Shown: piece after piece, positions 1-11,331 of the stretch | Position numbering within the stretch: position 1 is the stretch's first letter | Layout: each line of letters begins with the position of its first letter | Source of the DNA: Hirudinaria manillensis | Lineage: Eukaryota; Annelida; Clitellata; Hirudinida; Hirudinidae | Reading direction: 5' to 3' | Assembly: GCA_034509925.1 (NCBI GenBank) | Contig: CM067526.1 | Span: forward strand, 910,001 to 974,000 | Length of the DNA: 64,000 nucleotides | Position numbers and translations under genes: made by a program | The notes under the pieces: model-generated | The model's database searches: none | What the model was told of the DNA's origin: nothing | Seen by the model: the letters and a program-made list of their open reading frames with translations, nothing else

Positions 1-162
1 ATTTATTTATTTATTGAACTTGAAATTAAATTTTTAAAAAAATTTCAAATATTCTTTCGAATATTATTCACGGAATTGGAAAATTCTTCAAGGATTCTGT
101 TCTTCAGATCGGCACGACTTCCGCTTCAGAAATATTTTCAAGAATTTCATTGTTATTATTAA

Positions 163-199
<37 letters not shown>

Positions 200-1457
200 G
201 TATTTCTATTTTAAAAATTACAATTTTTTTGGGGGAACGACATTTTTATTTTCCCCATTTGAACGAATAAATGACGAAAATAGCATCCGAGAATTTCAAC
301 CATTTTCTTGCTTCTATTTCTGAGGAAATTTTGAGGAATTTTCGAAATTATTCGCAAAAATTATGGCTATTAAAAGGATTTATGTAATATTAAAAAGGAT
401 TTGTATAAATATTTAAATACCAAAAATTACCAAAAAATTGTTTTTAAAATAAATATTTAAATATAAATAATATTATATTTATTATTTAATGGAATTATTT
501 TTAAATTCCATTTCGGCATTTATCGATATTTAAAAAAAAAATTTTTTATTTTCATTTTTAATTTTGAATTGTGATTTTTAATTCCTATTTTTATAAACGT
601 TAATGGCACGAAAATGTGAAGTGACGTGAGTCTTATCATTGATTCCAGATATAAGTTATTATAATAAATACAAATATTATAATAGACGTTAATATTATAA
701 TAAATTACATAAATATCGTCGTCGTCATCATCAGTTCCATCATAGTGTTTCAAGCGAAATGAGTCTTATCATTGATTCCACATATAAGTTATTATAATAA
801 ATACAAATATTATAATAGACGTTAATATTATAATAAATTACATAAATATCGTCGTCGTCATCATCAGTTCCATCATAGTGTTTCAAGCGAAATCAAATAT
901 GGCCTCCACACTCATATTTTCCAGCCGAAGATGGAAAATTAAAAAAAAAAACCCTTTAAAACCTTACACGACGATCAAGTTCAGGATTTCCAAAGAGTTC
1001 TGAAGTTTCGCTTCGTTTTTAATTTCTTTTTTTAAAATTTTATTTTTGCACATCCCTGTTTTGAGAGCCACGCCCTCTTCCCATTGGGAAAAAATACGTT
1101 TTTTTTTGTGTGTGTAGGAAATGACGATTTAAAAACGAAAAAAAAAACTGGTGGGGTTGAATTATTGCATCCATCTGGGTGGATCTGTTGAGTCGCCGGA
1201 TGAATAGATGAGTGAGTGAGTGGATGAGAACGAACGAATGAACGAATGAATGAATGAATGAATGTGAGTGTGAATGTGGATGAGTAATAATGGTATTGAT
1301 GGTGGATCTTTTGAATGGATGACGTTGCCATGGTGATGTTGATGTCGTGGCTGATGTTGATAATGATGGCTGTGATGATGATGAGGATAAAGGTGTGGTG
1401 ACACTAAGAATTTTTAAAAATTTTTTCTCAATAAAATCATGGCGGTCCATTAGCGGG
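1..1457. other. AT-rich intergenic DNA, no gene seen
   Basis: The stretch holds poly-A/T runs, a short (TTA)n tract near 154-199, a 133-bp tandem duplication (listed separately) and GAATGAAT-type simple sequence near 1208-1265. Open frames here are short and follow simple sequence. I see no splice-consistent coding region or RNA gene. Confidence 0.6.
628..893. repeat. 133-bp direct tandem duplication
   Basis: Two adjacent copies begin with GAGTCTTATCATTGATTCCA at 628 and at 761. They stay near-identical through CAAGCGAAAT, which ends at 760 and 893. The only difference I noticed is CCAGAT versus CCACAT. The near identity suggests a recent duplication. Confidence 0.9.
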
Positions 1458-1823
1458 AGAAAACAAACAAACAAACAAACAAACAAACAAACAAACAAAC
1501 AAACAAACAAACAAACAAACAAACAAACAAACAAACAAACAAACAAACAAACAAACAAACAAACAAACAAACAAACAAACAAACAAACAAACAAACAAAC
1601 AAACAAACAAACAAACAAACAAACAAACAAACAAACAAACAAACAAACAAACAAACAAACAAACAAACAAACAAACAAACAAACAAACAAACAAACAAAC
1701 AAACAAACAAACAAACAAACAAACAAACAAACAAACAAACAAACAAACAAACAAACAAACAAACAAACAAACAAACAAACAAACAAACAAACAAACAAAC
1801 AAACAAACAAACAAACAAACAAA
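1458..1823. repeat. Long (AAAC)n tetranucleotide microsatellite
   Basis: About 365 bp of uninterrupted CAAA/AAAC repeat, roughly 90 copies. Because 4 is not a multiple of 3 and no stop arises, all frames stay open. This explains the long TNKQ- and VCLF-type open frames on the two strands, which I do not regard as genes. Confidence 0.97.
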
Positions 1824-2322
1824 CCGAACCGGGAAGCGCTTAAAAAGCAGGTGAAGACAAACGCCTTTTCAACGCTTATTAAAAAACAACAACAACAACA
1901 ACAGCACCAAAATTGCCAGGGTTAGTGTTGGAGGTTAGGCATTCAACGTTCATCAAAGGAGAGAAGCAAAAATGCAGCCTAAAGCCGTCAGTCAATCAAT
2001 CAATCAATCACTTCCTCAGTTTTATTCGATTTTTTGAAGAAAGACGATTTAAATCCCTAAAGGATATTATATGGAAAGAATCATTCAGAATATCATTTAT
2101 CCGATGATGATAACAAAATCCAAATTAATCAAGAATTCATAAACTTAGGATATAAAACAATTTCAGAGATTTTGCTCCATAAACATGTATATTGATCTGT
2201 AACCCGATTGTGTTTCATTTTCAAGATCCTAAATTGAGTTTTCTGAAATGCCTTCAAAAACAAAGTGTTGAAAATAGGGATCACCCCCAATTAAGTCCCA
2301 GTAATCTAATTCATCATCTCTT
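1824..2322. other. Flank downstream of the PAN/fucolectin gene
   Basis: No coding region is supported. The minus strand carries an AATAAA hexamer (TTTATT on plus, 2021-2026), about 300 bp past the stop of the neighbouring minus-strand gene. It could be its polyadenylation signal. A short CAAT repeat lies at 1992-2010. Confidence 0.4.
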
Positions 2323-3737
2323 TCAATAACCACCGAAGACCTGAACTTCACACAGATTCAGGTAGCCGCCGATTGTGAGATCACCAATCGGAGTCAGTTG
2401 GACGCTGACGTACCTGGAAGGTGCACCGGAACAATTCATTTCAATCCAGTAAGCTCTCGGTGGTACGTAAGGGTAGATTCCGCACGAAGGATACTTGTTT
2501 CTTGCCGGTCTCTTGATGAACCATGAAGAATTGGCCAAGTCGATGATCAGGTCACGGTATCTAGGAGCTTTCAAATGTGGAATTTCTCGATTTTAAAATT
2601 AAATTTTAAAAAAAACCACTTAACGTTTTAAGAATAATTAAAACAAATTAGTGTCAACATCAGACGCCAAAGAATCCACGGTTAACCCTAAGCCAAATCC
2701 TAACCCTAACCCTAATCCTAATCCTTAGCTATTAGAAACATTAATTCAGATTTGATAGAGCTTTTTTTCGTCTCGCAGAGATCTAAGAAAGTCTTAAAAC
2801 TCACGGTCGACATCGTAAGGGGTCAAAACCCGAACGTGGCTGACATTGGCAGTTTGCATCAAGTCGACCATCCACCAATTCTCTCCTCCGTCTATTTCCC
2901 TGGTCTGAGCGCATTGAGCCAAATACACACCGATCCCTAGCAACCCGTCCACTGCTAGCCAGGAATAAAGGATTCCCAAACTGACTTGGTCAGTCGAACT
3001 CTGACATGTTGGTCTTCTTTCGGCTAGATTTCCGGTCTCTTGAAGTTTAAGGTCAGGGTTAGGGGTTAGATTAACAGAAGACAGACAGAACTGAGACTGA
3101 ATAGAGGAATAGACTGACACGTAGATGTCTTTACTCACTTCGTATATCCACCATGGAAGGATCCTGTAAAGCAAGACACATTAATTACAATAAAAAGGAA
3201 AGAAACACATCCAATGGGTTAACTATGCACGAGTTACAAGTTATTTTAATTAATTATTTCGTGTTTCTAAGTCGCAAAACGTTGAAAAGTGTCAAATGCA
3301 AGTGGCATCTCAAGTAGTACATAGTGCTATAAAGGGCCGAAAGCTTTGCAGATGGGGCAATCCTCTCTGAGGATTCTTGTCGGCGCTCGTCCATAGTATT
3401 AATTTCTAGTATGTATCGCAGTATCACAACTCACATAGTATGCACAACAGTTGGAAGAGGACGATATCTTGTAGGGTAGGAAATTAAACAACTTGCATGT
3501 CCTGGTCTTTTTCAAGTAGTTGAAACTGGTACAATTCTTCTCCATCTTACAAATCACTGCACAGTTGATTGCACTTCTGACTCCACTTTTCTCGGAAGTC
3601 GGAACGTCACATGCACAACCAGCTGTCCCGCTACAGTCGAGCGTCTTCTGGAACACGCTTTCGACGGATTCTGAACACCTGGTCTGATGATTGCAGAAGA
3701 TCAGTGATGAAATTAGAATCAATTTGTAGGAAATCAT
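2323..3737 (-). CDS. Secreted PAN/apple plus fucolectin-like (FTP, F5/8C fold) protein, 4 exons
   Basis: My model has four exons: 3435-3737, 3139-3163, 2805-3038 and 2323-2567, totalling 807 bp and 268 residues with consistent phases. Exon 1 starts with a hydrophobic signal peptide (MISYKLILISSLIFC), then a PAN/apple-like cysteine pattern (NCAVIC, NCTSFNYL, RTCKLF) up to about residue 100. Exon 2 is a 25-bp microexon. Exons 3-4 encode a fucolectin/tachylectin-type domain: NLAERRPTCQSST, then WWMVDL, and RYVSVQL...LNLCEVQVFG at the end. Families with this fold bind sugars, often fucose, and many are secreted recognition proteins. The ligand here is unknown. Exon 1 is preceded by an in-frame ATG at 3737 followed directly by the signal peptide, which fixes the start. 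Confidence 0.85.
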
Positions 3738-4116
3738 TTTTTTTTTTTAATTATAAACTTGACGAGATATTCGGAGACGTGGAGAAGGTAAAAGCATTTG
3801 AGATTTTCCCGAGACTTTCCGAATATAAAATTCGCAAAGGAATTTACATTTGAAAGGATATTTCTAACAATAGGTGATCAAAGGTAATGAAAAAGACGTA
3901 AATAATTTCAAATCAACGCATTGCTGTAGTCCTGACCCTGGATAATAAAAAGAATAATTCCGATTAATTGATTCCATAATTAATATTCAGAATATTTTAT
4001 TTGTAAAAATATCCCTGAATGGAACAGTTATGGCGCGTTTCAATACTTCAGTCTAAGTTCATAACTTCCAATTCATAACATCTCAATACCAATGACGTTA
4101 ACTGAACACCTTCAAT
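3738..4116. other. Intergenic, likely promoter side of the PAN/fucolectin gene
   Basis: The stretch lies upstream of the minus-strand start at 3737. I see AT-rich sequence but no convincing TATA box and no coding potential. Confidence 0.4.
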
Positions 4117-4160
4117 AGGGTTAGAATTAGGGTTAGGGTTAGGGTTAGGGTTAGGGTTAG
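4117..4160 (+). repeat. Short interstitial telomere-like (TTAGGG)n tract
   Basis: Five near-perfect TTAGGG units follow one degenerate unit (TTAGAA). The tract lies directly 5' of the retrotransposon remnant. Similar short tracts occur near 2695-2728 (CCCTAA) and 3049-3071 (GGGTTAGGGGTTAG). Confidence 0.9.
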
Positions 4161-4199
4161 TCTAACTAGTTAAGTCTAACCTCCCATAAGCTAATTGCG

Positions 4200-4800
4200 A
4201 ACCCGGGTTATAACATTGGTGTCAGGAGTGGTTCCTAACAGGTGACAAGATGTTGGATCGGTTGAAGGCGACAGATAATTTCATTCCTGGAAGAGTTGAC
4301 CCTAAAACCCTAATGGCCTAAAAGCCGAGCGTCTTACGGAATGGCTGCTGATGAACAACCATGACCCATCTGAATTTGAATTCGTGGATCCAGCATCGCT
4401 CAGTCTACATACTACGATTATTGGGGTCCAAACATCTGTAGGGAACCTGAAACATTATATAGATCTAAGAACCGACGTATATTCCACAATTAGCGAATTG
4501 AGGACAAAGATGAATCTTGCGGAACACCAACGGACCGAGGGGGAATGCCAACCACAAGCACCTCAGGGTGAAGTCAGAATGGAACCCAGCATCTTGCTGG
4601 ATAAGGATGATTAAACCTCCGACATTCGCTGGTCAAGCGCCATGGGATGTATTTAAACAACAGTTTGAGACTGCGGCCAGAAGAAGAGAAAACTAACGAC
4701 AGAACTGATCATGACTCAAGGAGAATCAGCAAAACTCTTGCAGACCACGTTGAAGTGAAGTTTGTTACAACAAACTAACGGAGACTTGGGAAAAAATGGT
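4200..4800 (+). mobile_element. Decayed Ty3/gypsy-type retrotransposon: primer-binding site and gag fragment
   Basis: TGGTGTCAGGAGTGG at 4217-4231 matches, with one change, the primer-binding site complementary to the 3' end of tRNA-Leu used by several metazoan Ty3/gypsy elements. It follows ...AACA, compatible with an LTR end near 4215. Downstream, an open frame at 4351-4614 and the following sequence (PPTFAGQAPWDVFKQQFE read from about 4615) resemble the N-terminal half of gag capsid (P-F-G-W-x-x-F-x-x-QFE pattern). Stops and frame changes interrupt it, and no protease, reverse transcriptase or integrase follows. I read it as a dead 5' fragment. No matching LTR pair was found by eye. Confidence 0.6.
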
Positions 4801-5239
4801 CCGGAAATGCACATATGGGAGAAGTGAATTTTGTGATTAAACCTAAAGCAATAAAACTAATCTCATTGAATGTCCGCCATCTGTCGAAGAAAATTATAAT
4901 GACAATGACGACAACGACGACGATGCTTCAATGGGAAGGTCCAAAATACTAGCAGAGGTATACCCTCACCGTGGAATTTCAATGGACGTGAACGTGTCCT
5001 GAAAAGTGCCAGAGTGTCTGACAAGCAATTAAACTCAGATCAGGTGTCCCACAGGTGAACGGATGAATGGGTAAGTTGGAAGTGAATGAATTAATGATTG
5101 AATGAACGAACGAACGAATAATTGAGTGGATGGATGAATGAATGAATGAATAAATTTAAAGTCTTGTATAAATGACTTCCCTGAGGTTAAACAAAGCAGT
5201 CAACTTTCAACCCGGAAATCCAAATCCGTCGTGACAAGA

Positions 5240-5310
5240 AGCACGCACACTCACACGTACACATACAAACACGCACGCACACACAAACACACACACAAAC
5301 ACACACACAC
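5240..5310. repeat. CA-rich microsatellite
   Basis: An imperfect (CA)n tract with ACGC and AAAC interruptions. Confidence 0.85.
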
Positions 5311-5526
5311 ACGCACAGAAACAAAACAAACCTTCCCATGAGATTTCTCAGGTGTTGAGATAAAGAGGTGAGCGCCACATAAATTAGCTCTTTTTTAAAG
5401 GCGCTTTTGGGTTTATCAGCTGACGAGTTCTTTATTTGTAGTTTGGGAAAAACCCTTTTTACTTTTCCTCCTGTAACTCACGAAGACCGGGTGGGAAATC
5501 CTTTAATGTTTAATTTGCTTTTTTAC

Positions 5527-5796
5527 ACAATATAATATAATATAATATAATATAATATAATATAATATAATATAATATAATATAATATAATATAATATAA
5601 TATAATATAATATGATATAATATAATATAATATAATATAATATAATATAATATAATATAATATAATATAATATAATATAATATAATATAATATAATATAA
5701 TATAATATAATATAATATAATATAATATAATATAATATAATATAATATAATATAATATAATATAATATAATATAATATAATATAATATAATATAAT
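5527..5796. repeat. Long (TATAA)n pentanucleotide microsatellite
   Basis: About 270 bp of near-perfect TATAA/ATAAT pentamers with a single TATGATATAA interruption near 5611-5620. The minus-strand open frame across it (repeating YYIIL) is an artefact of the repeat. Confidence 0.97.
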
Positions 5797-6810
5797 AATG
5801 AATAACAATAATAATAACTGGTATATCTGTGTATATTATTACAAATATAAATATAATTATAATTGTCTACACAATGTTATTATTACAATTTAAATTTATT
5901 TTTGAAATAATAAACAAACATTAGGCTGATGATTAAGTTACTTTCAACGTTACGTCTCAACAACAACAACAACAACAACAAATGTTTCTTTTCAAAAAAA
6001 CAAAACAAAAAAAAAACAAAATCCAATGGGAGATAAATGTAGACAAATATCCGACCTCTGTGGTGCTGCTGGAAAACTTCGAAGGAAAATCTAAAAAAAA
6101 TACTCAGAAGCCCTTCATGATAATGATGACAAATGCGCATCATCGCCGTCGTCGTCATCACCATCATCATCATCAGGAGCTCAGGTAACATCTATTGCGG
6201 CCATCTTAAGACATTCTGTATTCGTCAAAAATTATCTTCAGTTATCATTTCTTATAAATATTAAGGAATTAGTAAAAGTTATTTAAATGCTAAATGGTTG
6301 TAATTCATCTTCATCGTCATCTGCCATTGAAGTGTATCTAATTGAAACAGTACGCCGCTACTAATGGGTAGCTTCCCCTTGCCATAGGTAGAGTGGAATC
6401 CGGAGATATCTGCAATCCAGAAGAAAACAATTGGATCCAATTGAACCAGGAAACGTCAAGTTTTAACAGGTAATACTTCGGAATTTCTCTGGAAACGGAA
6501 GAAAAAGCTGGATTGGAAATGGCCAGGAATTCCCCAGAATCGCAAAACACTAAATACTCTCGCAGATTACAAGAAACTGATAATTAAATAACAAAAATTG
6601 CTATAAAATACCGATCCAATTCCTTACTTCTTGGAAGGGCACTACACTCCACTACACAACCACGTATAATAACAATAACAAAAGCATAGACATAATGTTT
6701 ATATTATGTAATTAACTTAAACACATTCAAGGACCTCACAAAGCCCGAAGGATGGTCCCTGCATAAGTTACAAAAAATTAACACAAGAAATAATCTATAA
6801 TTTAACATTA

Positions 6811-7200
6811 TCCTAACCCTAATCCTAAAACTAATCCTAACCCTAACACTAACCCTAACCCTAACCCTAATCCTAACCCTAACACTAACCCTAACCCTAA
6901 CACTAACACTAACCCTAACCCTAATCCTAAATCTAACGCTAACACTAACCCTAACCCTAATCCTAACAGTAACCTTTTAGTGATGAACTAACCCTAAATC
7001 CCAAACCTAACTTAATCATAAACCTAAAGCTAACCGTAAACCTAAACCTAACCCCTAACCTAACCCTAACCCTAACACTAAACCTAAATCTAACCCTAAC
7101 CCTAACACTAACCCTAACCCTAACCTTAAACCTAATCCTAACCCTAACGTTAACACTAACCCTAATATGAACCCAAACTCTAACCCTTAACCCTCAACCT
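6811..7200 (-). repeat. Interstitial telomeric-like tract, degenerate (CCCTAA)n
   Basis: About 390 bp of CCCTAA hexamers (TTAGGG on the minus strand) mixed with variants such as TCCTAA, CACTAA and CCTAAA. The degeneracy argues for an old internal tract rather than a chromosome end. TTAGGG is the common animal telomere repeat. Confidence 0.93.
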
Positions 7201-8431
7201 TTCAGCGATGAACTATACATACAACCCTAATCCCATCCGTTTGGAAAAACGTTGTAAAAACTTTTGTTGAAAAATTGTCGATGATTTCCAAGTATAATCT
7301 TTAAAAAAAAAGTCATAAATTACTCTGTAATCTTGAGACTCCTAGGTTTTTAATCGATGTATTTATTGTCGTTGTTTTTTTTTTGTTTCTGTCAACAAAA
7401 CGCAACATAAAACAATAACAAAAACATTGTATGTTATCAGAATCATCCTTTCTGTCGTCGTGGTGATCTGTTGAATCCTAGACAGAAATTTCTGAGCGAT
7501 CGATTTGCGCATCACTTTTAAATCTCCAAATGCATTGCATTTTCCTGGATCATTTTCAGATAATTAAAGACTCTGCATTGTTTTGAGCATACGATTGTGT
7601 ATTAATACATACATATTTATACAAAAATGTTTGTTTGTGATATCAACATCCAGTATCCAGTGAATGGAATTTATAAACGCCTCCAGGACATTAAGAGTCT
7701 TTGTCAATTTCTCGTCTCCATCTGTCGTCCTAGTCTGAAACAGATAAATTTAAAACTCAAAAGCGATTTCCAATATTATATTTAATTTTTATAAAATATA
7801 ATTTCTCTTTTATATACATATTTCAGTATTGAAAGTACTTCTACATTAGAGATGGAAAATTTAGTATGAATGCCCACGCTTTTATTTTTGGTATTTTAAA
7901 TAAATTCTTATATTTTTGGATGACATCTATACAAAATTATTGCATTCATTTTAGTTCATTTTGGCATAAAAGCGTGTTTTTAAGGAACATTTTTTTATAT
8001 AAATTTTCATTAAAACATAGTATGACAATCAGCCAATAGCAAACCTTATCCTCTTAGAGAGGCGATTCGCCCACTACTTGAAGATAAGGATATCAGGGAA
8101 GCATTTAATATCGAATCGACTTTTTAATTCCAATTACGTCGGTCATGTCAACAACAACAAAACAGGAATCAAAACAATCCTCTGGAAAATTACCATCCAT
8201 TTCCAGCTTACCCGGCTGTGGCGACATCTTCCGACATCCGCATGTAACCAAGCAAACCGGAAGACATGGCCGACTCAGACATGCGCTCCAGCAAGTAGAC
8301 TTGAGAGCGAGACCTTAATCTTGATCGATAAGAAACTGCACTTCTAAAGATAAATAAAGGCCAAAATTCGTTGCGATAAGAAAGATAGTTCCAATGGTTA
8401 GCTGGTATTACCAAAGGGACGTCTCTTTAGG
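7201..8431. other. Intergenic; possible small minus-strand gene exons
   Basis: Two minus-strand stretches look exon-like. One runs from about 8389 down to 8215: acceptor TTATCTTTAG, open frame with SYRSRLRSRSQ and MSESAMSSGLLGYMRMSE, donor GGGTAAGC. The other starts at about 7735 after acceptor CTGTTTCAG (DGDEKLTKTLNVLEAFINS in one frame). Joining them by the visible donor and acceptor gives only about nine more codons before a stop, so the two open frames do not combine. I do not recognise either product. If real, the gene would be divergent from the tetraspanin. Confidence 0.3.
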
Positions 8432-8439
8432 TATAAAAG
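8432..8439 (+). promoter_or_regulatory. TATA box of the tetraspanin gene
   Basis: TATAAAAG lies 126 bp upstream of the tetraspanin ATG at 8565, which leaves a 5' leader of about 100 bp. The sequence match is good; its use is inferred from position. Confidence 0.6.
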
Positions 8440-8564
8440 CAAGGTTTGTACCTTAATTAGGATATTCTCGTCTAAATAAATTCGAAGCTGACTCGTAAGC
8501 CAGTGCTAAATAGTTTCCATCGAATTCTTCTGCTCAATTTTTTTTTGAGACGACCCCAAAGATC

Positions 8565-9618
8565 ATGTGTCTTTCTCTGATTGTCACTGCCGTTCTGTTC
8601 GCCTTCAATGTCCTGCTCGGGGTAAACTTTTCTTGTTCAGGATTGAATTTAACATATTATTCGAATTTGTAGAGTTTTTTTTTAAATCGAATTAAAATTA
8701 TTTTTCAACCTAAACAGAACTCATTATTGAAGCAATTGTTTATGGTTTTATTTAAAATTATTAAACAAAATTATTTAAAAAAAAGAAGAAATATTAACAT
8801 TAAAGTTGTCATTCAATTCTATTTATTTATAAACGTCATGTTTTACATAATTTTATTACAAAACGATTTCATTTCTATTAATAATATTACTCTTTCTTCA
8901 TTTACTTATTTAATCACACAATTTTAAAGAAATTACATTTTATTATTATTAAACAAATTACACAATATTCCTAAACAAATCACTTTTCACACCACCACCC
9001 CAAATTAACCCTAACCCTCGATTAAAGCTGAGCGGCATAGCCATGCTAATCATCGGAATCTTCTTGCTGGTCACTCCAAACGAATTGCTCGACATCTTCA
9101 AAGAAATCGACATACCCAATTACCCGGAACTCACCGAAGGATTCAAAATAGACGGACTCATCGACATCTCCAGCATCTTTAAGGGCTCATCAATCACCCT
9201 GATAGTTCTGGGGACGGCCATTTTTGTTCTGGCAGTTGCCGGAGTCTGTGCCTCTTTATGCGGGGGTTTGTGCCGACTGATGGTGAGGATAATACGGGAT
9301 AATACGGGATTAGCTGATTTTTAATTAATATTTCATCGTCGGCAAAATTTTAATCATTTATTATTATAAATAGTTATTACTATTATAAATTGCAAAATAA
9401 ATAAATAAAATCCTGCAATTTAACATATAATATACACTTTAATAACATATAACATATAAATTACTAAATTAAAAATTCAAGATCTGCTCAGTTGGACCAT
9501 TTAAATTTTTAGTATTGTGTTCTTCTCTGCTTCGTTCTTGTCACTGTTGTTGGTTTCATCATCTTCCAGAGTAGCAGGGAGGGTAAAAGAGAAGTAAGTA
9601 TTTTTATAACATAATAAA

Positions 9619-9654
<36 letters not shown>

Positions 9655-11209
9655 TAATAAGAATATTAATATTAATATTAATATTAATAATAACTATTTC
9701 AATAATTTCATTAAAATATTTTAATGTTTAACTTTTTTTCTTTTAAGTTTAAACTGAAGATTCTCCAGGCTCTAAGTACGACTTTTGTTGAATACAGAAA
9801 ACGTTAGTTACCTTTAATTCTTGCAGATGTCTGATGTGGCATTAATGATTCTTAATAAGTAATGGTGGATATGAAATAATAAAAAAACATATTAAATAAT
9901 TATATAAAAATGAAATATTTTATAAAAATGTTCATATATCAACCTAAAAATTCAGCCATTTAAGTTCTGGTTACTTCCAAATTCTCTCATAAACCTGTAC
10001 TACTTTATGACTGCGTTTATAAATAAATTTAATTCATCAGGTAATCAGGTAATAAATTTTTTATAGAGGATTGAATTCATATTTATTCGTCTCAATGGTT
10101 TTTGTTAGATGTCGAGACTGTGGACAATAACGGAAACATACAAGTTACGAACGAGAGCAAAGCATGGTTTTTCTACCAAACTGAGGTCGGCCAACTCATC
10201 TTTTACGGGATCAACAAATAATTTTTGTAAAAAATTCTTGTCGCTTTTATATTTTATTAAAAATCGCTCGTATTATTTTATTGTTAAGAATTAGACTTCT
10301 AATGTACTTATGACCATATGTGCTTTTCAACATTTTACGCCGACAGAATTTTTGTTGTGGCGTCACTAACTACAGCGACTACCTCGGTCGAGTTCCGCCG
10401 TCTTGTTGCCAGCTCAAAAACCAAGAGTCCTTGCCGACACATAAGGAGAATTACACTAACTATGATAATTGCATCAAAAACGATTCGAGTTCTTATCTCA
10501 ACGTCCAGGTATTCGATAAGAGTTATTTCAAGACTTAAAGCATGATCTAAAAATGTGTGTAATTTTATTTGGGTGTTCATCACAAAATCTGACTTTGCAG
10601 TCAGAATAATTGAACCCTAACTCCTAACCATGTTGGTTGGAGGCAAGATGGTGATTACTAACTATTCTTAGAATACCATAATAATTGAAGCACATCACTC
10701 TTGAAAGATATGATTAAGATCTGCATTAAAAGATATGATGACAGCAAATTTTGAACTTTTCTTGCTTACTCATATTAAATTCCTGAAAATAGGTTTCTTG
10801 CGACACCCTCATCATCTCCCAAGTTTGCTTAGTCAACATGTTAATCACAATTTCTAGAGCTTTATTGCCATCAAAAAGTTGATCTGTTGGATTTAAAACT
10901 GTTTGTCCAGGGCTGCTTGGATGCAGTGTACACGGAGTTCATGAGCGGGCCGCATCTGGGGATAATCTTGTTAGCCATCTCTCTGCCATTCTTGGTTAGG
11001 CGTCTACTTTCAATTGTCTTATCATCCAACTTCCTCACCATTCACAGGAAGCATTTCTGGCACAATATGGCATCTCCATCAAAACTATTTAATGACTAAA
11101 AAATAAATAAATAATTCAAAATGCTTCACATAAACAAACGTCAAACGTTTATTCTTTCTCTCGCACCTAGGTCGGCTGTCTGCTACTATCAACTTACCTA
11201 ATGGGCTGA
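8565..11209 (+). CDS. Tetraspanin, 8 exons
   Basis: Exons: 8565-8621, 9028-9282, 9513-9593, 9748-9802, 10109-10185, 10347-10508, 10911-10994 and 11171-11209. They total 810 bp, 269 residues, all phases consistent. Transmembrane segments: TM1 spans exons 1-2 (FAFNVLLG / LSGIAMLIIGIFLLV), TM2 ends exon 2 (ITLIVLGTAIFVLAVAGVC), TM3 is exon 3 (CVLLCFVLVTVVGFIIF), and TM4 spans exons 7-8 (LGIILLAISLPFL). The large extracellular loop carries the hallmark CCG (NFCCG, about residues 178-180), PPSCC and a GC before TM4, giving the disulfide pattern of the family. The cytosolic N-terminus is very short. Tetraspanins organise membrane microdomains by partnering integrins and other receptors; this member's partner is unknown. 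The exon 2 acceptor (CGATTAAAG) has a CCCTAACCCT tract in place of a normal pyrimidine tract. Confidence 0.92.
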
Positions 11210-11325
11210 TCAGCATTTCCACACCCGCTCCGCTGTCAACGGCGCCAAAAGTATACCTGACCCCGAAATTACTCTAAGAGTTTATAACTCATCGCTAGCA
11301 CCTTTTACTGGCAATTTGACAGCTG

Positions 11326-11331
11326 AATAAA
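11326..11331 (+). promoter_or_regulatory. Polyadenylation signal AATAAA of the tetraspanin gene
   Basis: AATAAA lies 117 bp past the tetraspanin stop codon on the same strand and is the first good hexamer there. Confidence 0.6.

Larger units (their letters stand above)
4801..6810. other. Intergenic with simple repeats; unassigned minus-strand exon-like stretch
   Basis: The stretch contains GAATGAAC-type repeats (5090-5155), a CA-rich tract (5240-5310), the (TATAA)n array and CAA/CAT tracts (5955-6175). On the minus strand near 6250-6560 there is a good splice acceptor (CTTCTGGATTGCAG, exon side beginning near 6409) followed by an open frame of about 40 codons. I do not recognise the product and do not call a gene. 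Confidence 0.4.

Noticed and set aside
1040-1925. Long open frames on both strands (TNKQ and VCLF repeats)
   Set aside because: They are translations of the (AAAC)n microsatellite, open in all frames for arithmetic reasons.
5503-5808. 101-codon minus-strand frame of repeating YYIIL
   Set aside because: Artefact of the (TATAA)n array.
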